Source: Massilia sp. W12 (lineage in GTDB: Bacteria; Pseudomonadota; Gammaproteobacteria; Burkholderiales; Burkholderiaceae_D). From it: a DNA stretch of 64,000 nucleotides. The translations under genes were made by a program, and so were the position numbers. The notes beneath the pieces were generated by a model. It did no database searches and was not told the DNA's origin. It saw nothing but the letters and a program-made list of their open reading frames with translations. The stretch lies in contig NZ_CP147776.1 in the NCBI RefSeq assembly GCF_037300705.1, positions 620,001 to 684,000 of the forward strand, given 5' to 3'. This document shows positions 62,645-64,000 of the stretch, one piece after another; within the stretch, counting starts at the first letter, position 1; each line of letters opens with the position of its first letter.

Positions 62645-64000
62645 TTAATTTCCGGTGTAGGGAATGATTTCAAAACCGAGATCCATAATCCCAACCAGCG
62701 CCGCTTTGTTTTCCGTACTCTCAGAAAACGCCACCAGCACATCCGCTTTTGTGCCTTTGTTTTCATTCAAGACATTGGTCCAGAATTGGATGCCTTCTGC
62801 CTCACCTTCACGTTGCAGGACGTTGTGGTATAGCTTGCGCACCAGGTTTTCATTGCTCAGGTCGAATCCATACAGGCGGTAAAACTCTGCTGAGCGGATA
62901 AAGCCCTCCGCCACTTGGTTCAAGGTCACGCCCAGTTCCAACTTCCTGGCCCAGTAGCCAAGGCCGGTGGCGTCGCCATCGCGCGCCAGAATCGCGCGGT
63001 ACATGCGGTAAGCCTGTGCCGTGTATATATCATCGCCAAAAGAGAAGGAGGTGTCCGCAAAGGTGAGCAGCTCGACATTTTTGACGACATCTGTGCCATC
63101 CGGATTGCCGCGCGTGCCATTGGCTTTGACCGTCCAAATGCTTGGCCCTTCCAGGGTAATTTCATAGTCGGCCCGATTACCCATAAAATACGCGACATCT
63201 TTGCCAGCGCCGCCATCGATCGTGTCATTGCCGGCGCCGCCTGTCAGCGTGTCGTTGCCGGCCATTCCCTGCAGTTCATTATTGAGGGTGCTGCCCTGGA
63301 TAAAATTATTCCCGCTATTGCCGGTTCCTGTCTGCGGAATCTGCTGCCCGTTGATAATTTGACCCAGTGCGCTATTGCTTAAATTCGGACCCCAGTTAAG
63401 CGTCAGATTTTCCACATTATCCGGCAGGGTGTAGGAACTGAGCATGGAATAAGCAGTATCCGTACCATTGTCGCTTATTTCGCTGATGGCATCGCTCGCA
63501 TTGTTCACTAAATATTGATCATTGCCGGCGCCGCCACTCAAGGCATCCGCTCCGCTGGAGCCTGGCAGCGCATCGCTTCCTGCGCCACCGGTGACATTTG
63601 AACTTTGGGTAAGCCAATAGCCGGTCTGCAGCCTTTCGCCTTTCAATGTGGTCCACCAATTGGTCAAATTCATATCAAACAATGAACCATCCGTGGTGCT
63701 CAACAGCATGCTCTTGCCATCTGCCGATGTGGCGCGCATATCAACGCCGCTGGCAATGCTTGGCTTCTGGCTGTCATGCGTCAAAATCTGCAAGCTTTTG
63801 GTTTGATAATCATATTGAAACAGATTCATCCCAACCGTATTGCTTGCCAGCATGGCAGGGGGATACAGCTGGTTGTAGTCATCTATCGCGTACACCAGAT
63901 TGTTGGCGTCGCTCAGGATGGCGCGTACATAATGGGTGCCTGGCAACTTGTCATTTTGGTCGACCATGGTCAACTCTTTGAGGTCGCTGTCGCCATTGAT
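62645..64000 (-). CDS. RTX calcium-binding / DUF4214 protein (5' end outside the window)
   Basis: C-terminal ~450 residues of a minus-strand gene open to the right edge; the true start is not visible. The N-terminal visible part looks like a beta-propeller fragment (NNLVYAIDDYNQLY, ADGKSMLLSTTDGSLFD). Then come RTX nonapeptides (GGAGNDQYLV; GMAGNDTLTGGAGNDTIDGG), which bind Ca2+, and two DUF4214 repeats (DIYTAQAYRMYRAILARDGD and KLYHNVLQREGEAEGIQFW). Such proteins are exported by type I secretion and associate with the cell surface. A terminator follows. Confidence 0.88.
   Translation of the reverse strand: MNGDSDLKELTMVDQNDKLPGTHYVRAILSDANNLVYAIDDYNQLYPPAMLASNTVGMNLFQYDYQTKSLQILTHDSQKPSIASGVDMRATSADGKSMLLSTTDGSLFDMNLTNWWTTLKGERLQTGYWLTQSSNVTGGAGSDALPGSSGADALSGGAGNDQYLVNNASDAISEISDNGTDTAYSMLSSYTLPDNVENLTLNWGPNLSNSALGQIINGQQIPQTGTGNSGNNFIQGSTLNNELQGMAGNDTLTGGAGNDTIDGGAGKDVAYFMGNRADYEITLEGPSIWTVKANGTRGNPDGTDVVKNVELLTFADTSFSFGDDIYTAQAYRMYRAILARDGDATGLGYWARKLELGVTLNQVAEGFIRSAEFYRLYGFDLSNENLVRKLYHNVLQREGEAEGIQFWTNVLNENKGTKADVLVAFSESTENKAALVGIMDLGFEIIPYTGN

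Overview
The window looks like the chromosome of a betaproteobacterium of the order Burkholderiales, most likely an Oxalobacteraceae relative (Massilia/Janthinobacterium/Duganella type). This is inferred from the yceD-rpmF-plsX-fabHDG-acpP-fabF cluster, which runs directly into rpoE-rseA-rseB-mucD-glutaredoxin-lepA-lepB-DUF4845-rnc-era-recO-pdxJ, and then uvrC-pgsA-tRNA(Gly/Cys). A PEP-CTERM protein, a YaiO/HEAT/GT2 exopolysaccharide set, a DUF3717 protein and DUF4214/RTX proteins fit the same group. Most of the window is GC-rich. One block of about 1 kb (roughly 14750-15830) is clearly AT-rich.

Layout. 1-5301: end of a family-5 solute-binding protein, then an overlapping operon of response regulator, YaiO-like outer-membrane barrel, membrane-anchored HEAT-repeat protein and processive GT2 glycosyltransferase. 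5407-7737: a SHOCT / Ser-Thr kinase / FGE-like fusion protein. 7861-8561: PEP-CTERM protein with its own promoter and terminator. 8596-10226: divergent LysE/ArgO exporter and LysR regulator. 10235-12505: TPR-only relative of a sensor kinase beside a decayed kinase pseudogene. 12763-17488: tightly overlapped minus-strand operon of winged-helix regulator, KGGVGRT-type ParA-like NTPase with an AT-rich alpha-helical C-terminus, nitrilase-fold protein and YdjM-like membrane hydrolase; this is the best candidate for an undescribed, possibly conflict-related system. 17729-20726: glycine-zipper protein, GNAT, RlmJ. 20825-31146: two tandem EAL-HDOD regulators running into a five-gene SWIM / DUF5691 / MoxR ATPase / DUF5682 / VWA cassette. 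31316-34736: MFS transporter, secreted hypothetical, tetrapyrrole-methylase-fold methyltransferase and Maf. The last two are separated by a 233-bp MITE-like insertion with 17-bp imperfect terminal inverted repeats and a 5-bp target duplication.

34880-41490 is the fatty-acid/phospholipid block: YceD, L32, PlsX, FabH, FabD, FabG, ACP, FabF and a terminator. 41506-45920 is the envelope-stress block, with a sigma-E-like promoter in front of rpoE, then rseA, rseB and a DegP/MucD protease. 45938-55429 holds glutaredoxin, LepA, LepB, DUF4845, RNase III, Era, RecO, PdxJ, UvrC and PgsA. 55536-56086 is a tRNA cluster with three identical tRNA-Gly(GCC) genes and one tRNA-Cys. 56197-57835 carries a DUF3717 protein, a diiron ferritin-like protein and RfaE2. 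57840-62159 is a 1439-residue TPR-GAF hybrid histidine kinase. The right end has a broken DUF4214 remnant with a ten-G run and the 3' part of an RTX/DUF4214 protein that continues out of the window.

All calls come from reading the sequence and recalled family knowledge; no searches were run.
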